In this document: positions 62,612 through 63,289 of the stretch, piece by piece
Position numbering within the stretch: the first letter of the stretch is position 1
How the letters are laid out: every line of letters starts with the position of its first letter
DNA from: Bacteroidaceae bacterium
GTDB taxonomy: Bacteria; Bacteroidota; Bacteroidia; Bacteroidales; Bacteroidaceae
Length of the DNA stretch: 63,289 nucleotides
Reading direction: 5' to 3'
Assembly (NCBI GenBank): GCA_017631315.1
Contig: JAGBTN010000014.1
Location: 1 to 63,289, forward strand
The notes under the pieces: model-generated
Database searches by the model: none
What the model was told of the DNA's origin: nothing
What the model saw: only the letters and a program-made list of their open reading frames with translations
Program-made: the position numbers and the translations under genes

Positions 62612-63289
62612 TTATACGAATTTGTAGAAGTCGTATTTCGGTACGACGTTGTAGCGGACCACCAAAGTAGGCTCGCCATTATGGGAGCCCTTGTAATCGA
62701 ATACAATAGCGATTTCTCCATCGTCCAGGTTCCAGCCAAGAAGATCGCCAACGTCAACATGATCCAGTCCGAGTTCATCGTAGAAGTCGTTCAAGCTGGC
62801 ATACATTTCGCCGCTTACGATTTGACGATTTACCGCAGTGATAGCGCGCTCGATTGCTTCACGGCTTGACCGGAAATAGCTACCAAAGACGGCATCGTGA
62901 CAAAGCGTATTACCACGACCGGTGATGATCACGTCGTCTTCATTAACCGGGTTCGCCTTAAGTACATTCTCAGAGACTTTCTCACTGATAACGCGCTCTT
63001 TTTTCTCACCAATGGTCTCGATTACGGCATCTTTGTACTCGCTAAGAGCTTTCTCGGAGATTTGGTAAGCAGCTGCCAAAGCCGTAGCTCGACGAGTGCT
63101 TTCCGTATGGGACCCTATCAGACATGCGGTAGACGCCAGAGCAGTGACCGTTGCTGGGACATAAAACTTCCAACATGCTTTCGTAATGTCGACGACAGTA
63201 AGCTTGTCTACATCGTTTGCGAGTCGCTCCTCTTCGATGACAGGAATCGCCTTCGCTGTGCCCCATACGGCTAGTCCGGTTGTTACGAA
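62612..63289 (-). CDS. DUF6353-like membrane protein (paralogue C), 5' end beyond the window edge
   Basis: The frame is open from 63289; a TTG at 63079 sits inside it and is not the real start. Reading from the edge gives FVTTGLAVWGTAKAIPVIEEERLA, then a hydrophobic segment (CWKFYVPATVTALASTACLIGS), ALAAAYQISEKALSEYKDAVIE and a C-terminal domain with SLNDFYDELGLDHVDVGDLLGWNLDDG, in line with the other two DUF6353-like proteins. The missing first ~32 residues are supplied by positions 95-1. Function unknown. Confidence 0.85.
   Translation of the reverse strand, partial: FVTTGLAVWGTAKAIPVIEEERLANDVDKLTVVDITKACWKFYVPATVTALASTACLIGSHTESTRRATALAAAYQISEKALSEYKDAVIETIGEKKERVISEKVSENVLKANPVNEDDVIITGRGNTLCHDAVFGSYFRSSREAIERAITAVNRQIVSGEMYASLNDFYDELGLDHVDVGDLLGWNLDDGEIAIVFDYKGSHNGEPTLVVRYNVVPKYDFYKFV

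Overview
The window looks like an essentially complete genome of a temperate, siphovirus-type tailed phage of a spore-forming Clostridia-like (Firmicutes) host. The evidence is a full head, neck and long-tail gene set, a large serine integrase, replication genes, and a Spo0A-type DNA-binding domain. Nearly every gene is read leftward (minus strand); the one clear exception is the integrase at 5232-6866. The two window ends appear to join. A minus-strand gene starts at position 95 and runs off position 1, and the rest of what looks like the same gene (a third DUF6353-like paralogue) runs from 63289 to 62612. The frames connect if one base is missing at the join, which suggests a circular or circularly permuted genome of about 63.3 kb cut inside this gene.

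Layout in the direction of transcription (right to left). (1) 63-53 kb: membrane proteins, an excisionase-like HTH protein, and a replication core made of a 1383-residue SF3 helicase / AEP-type primase / family B DNA polymerase fusion, a PhoH ATPase and an ssDNA-binding protein. (2) 53-42 kb: tRNA-Met beside a 63-nt tRNA-like element with no D arm, an SF2 helicase, a ThyX-like protein, a free-standing Spo0A DNA-binding domain, a dNTP diphosphohydrolase-like protein, and many small zinc-binding or unknown proteins that overlap or abut. (3) 42.4-41.6 kb: a control region with an RHH protein, an XRE repressor, three 17-bp palindromic operators and AT-rich direct repeats. (4) 41-37 kb: two nucleases (VRR-NUC and PD-(D/E)XK) and a 976-residue protein with the DFDGD motif of two-barrel RNA polymerases (YonO/RdRP type). 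(5) 37-30.5 kb: collagen-like and beta-helix tail-fibre genes. (6) 30.3-7.4 kb: small terminase, HNH endonuclease, connector, large terminase, portal, a fused prohead protease and major capsid protein with an internal ribosome start, tail genes, a lysis cassette placed inside the tail module, tape measure, Dit, Tal and receptor-binding proteins. (7) 7.3 kb to the left end: the integrase and a row of very small, often membrane-spanning, proteins.

The most striking non-coding signal is a 27-bp asymmetric motif, CGC(G/T)-N6-ACA-N7-TTATG(GA/AG), found 16 times, always in the same orientation and with fixed internal spacing. It sits just upstream of small stand-alone genes, most of which also carry their own intrinsic terminator, and one copy precedes the operon that holds the two nucleases and the polymerase-like gene. 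It behaves like a dispersed phage promoter or a stoperator-like operator. Together with the encoded two-barrel polymerase-like protein, the XRE/operator switch and the Spo0A domain, it suggests a layered phage transcription programme. Functions given for unknown small proteins are deliberately limited to what can be seen.
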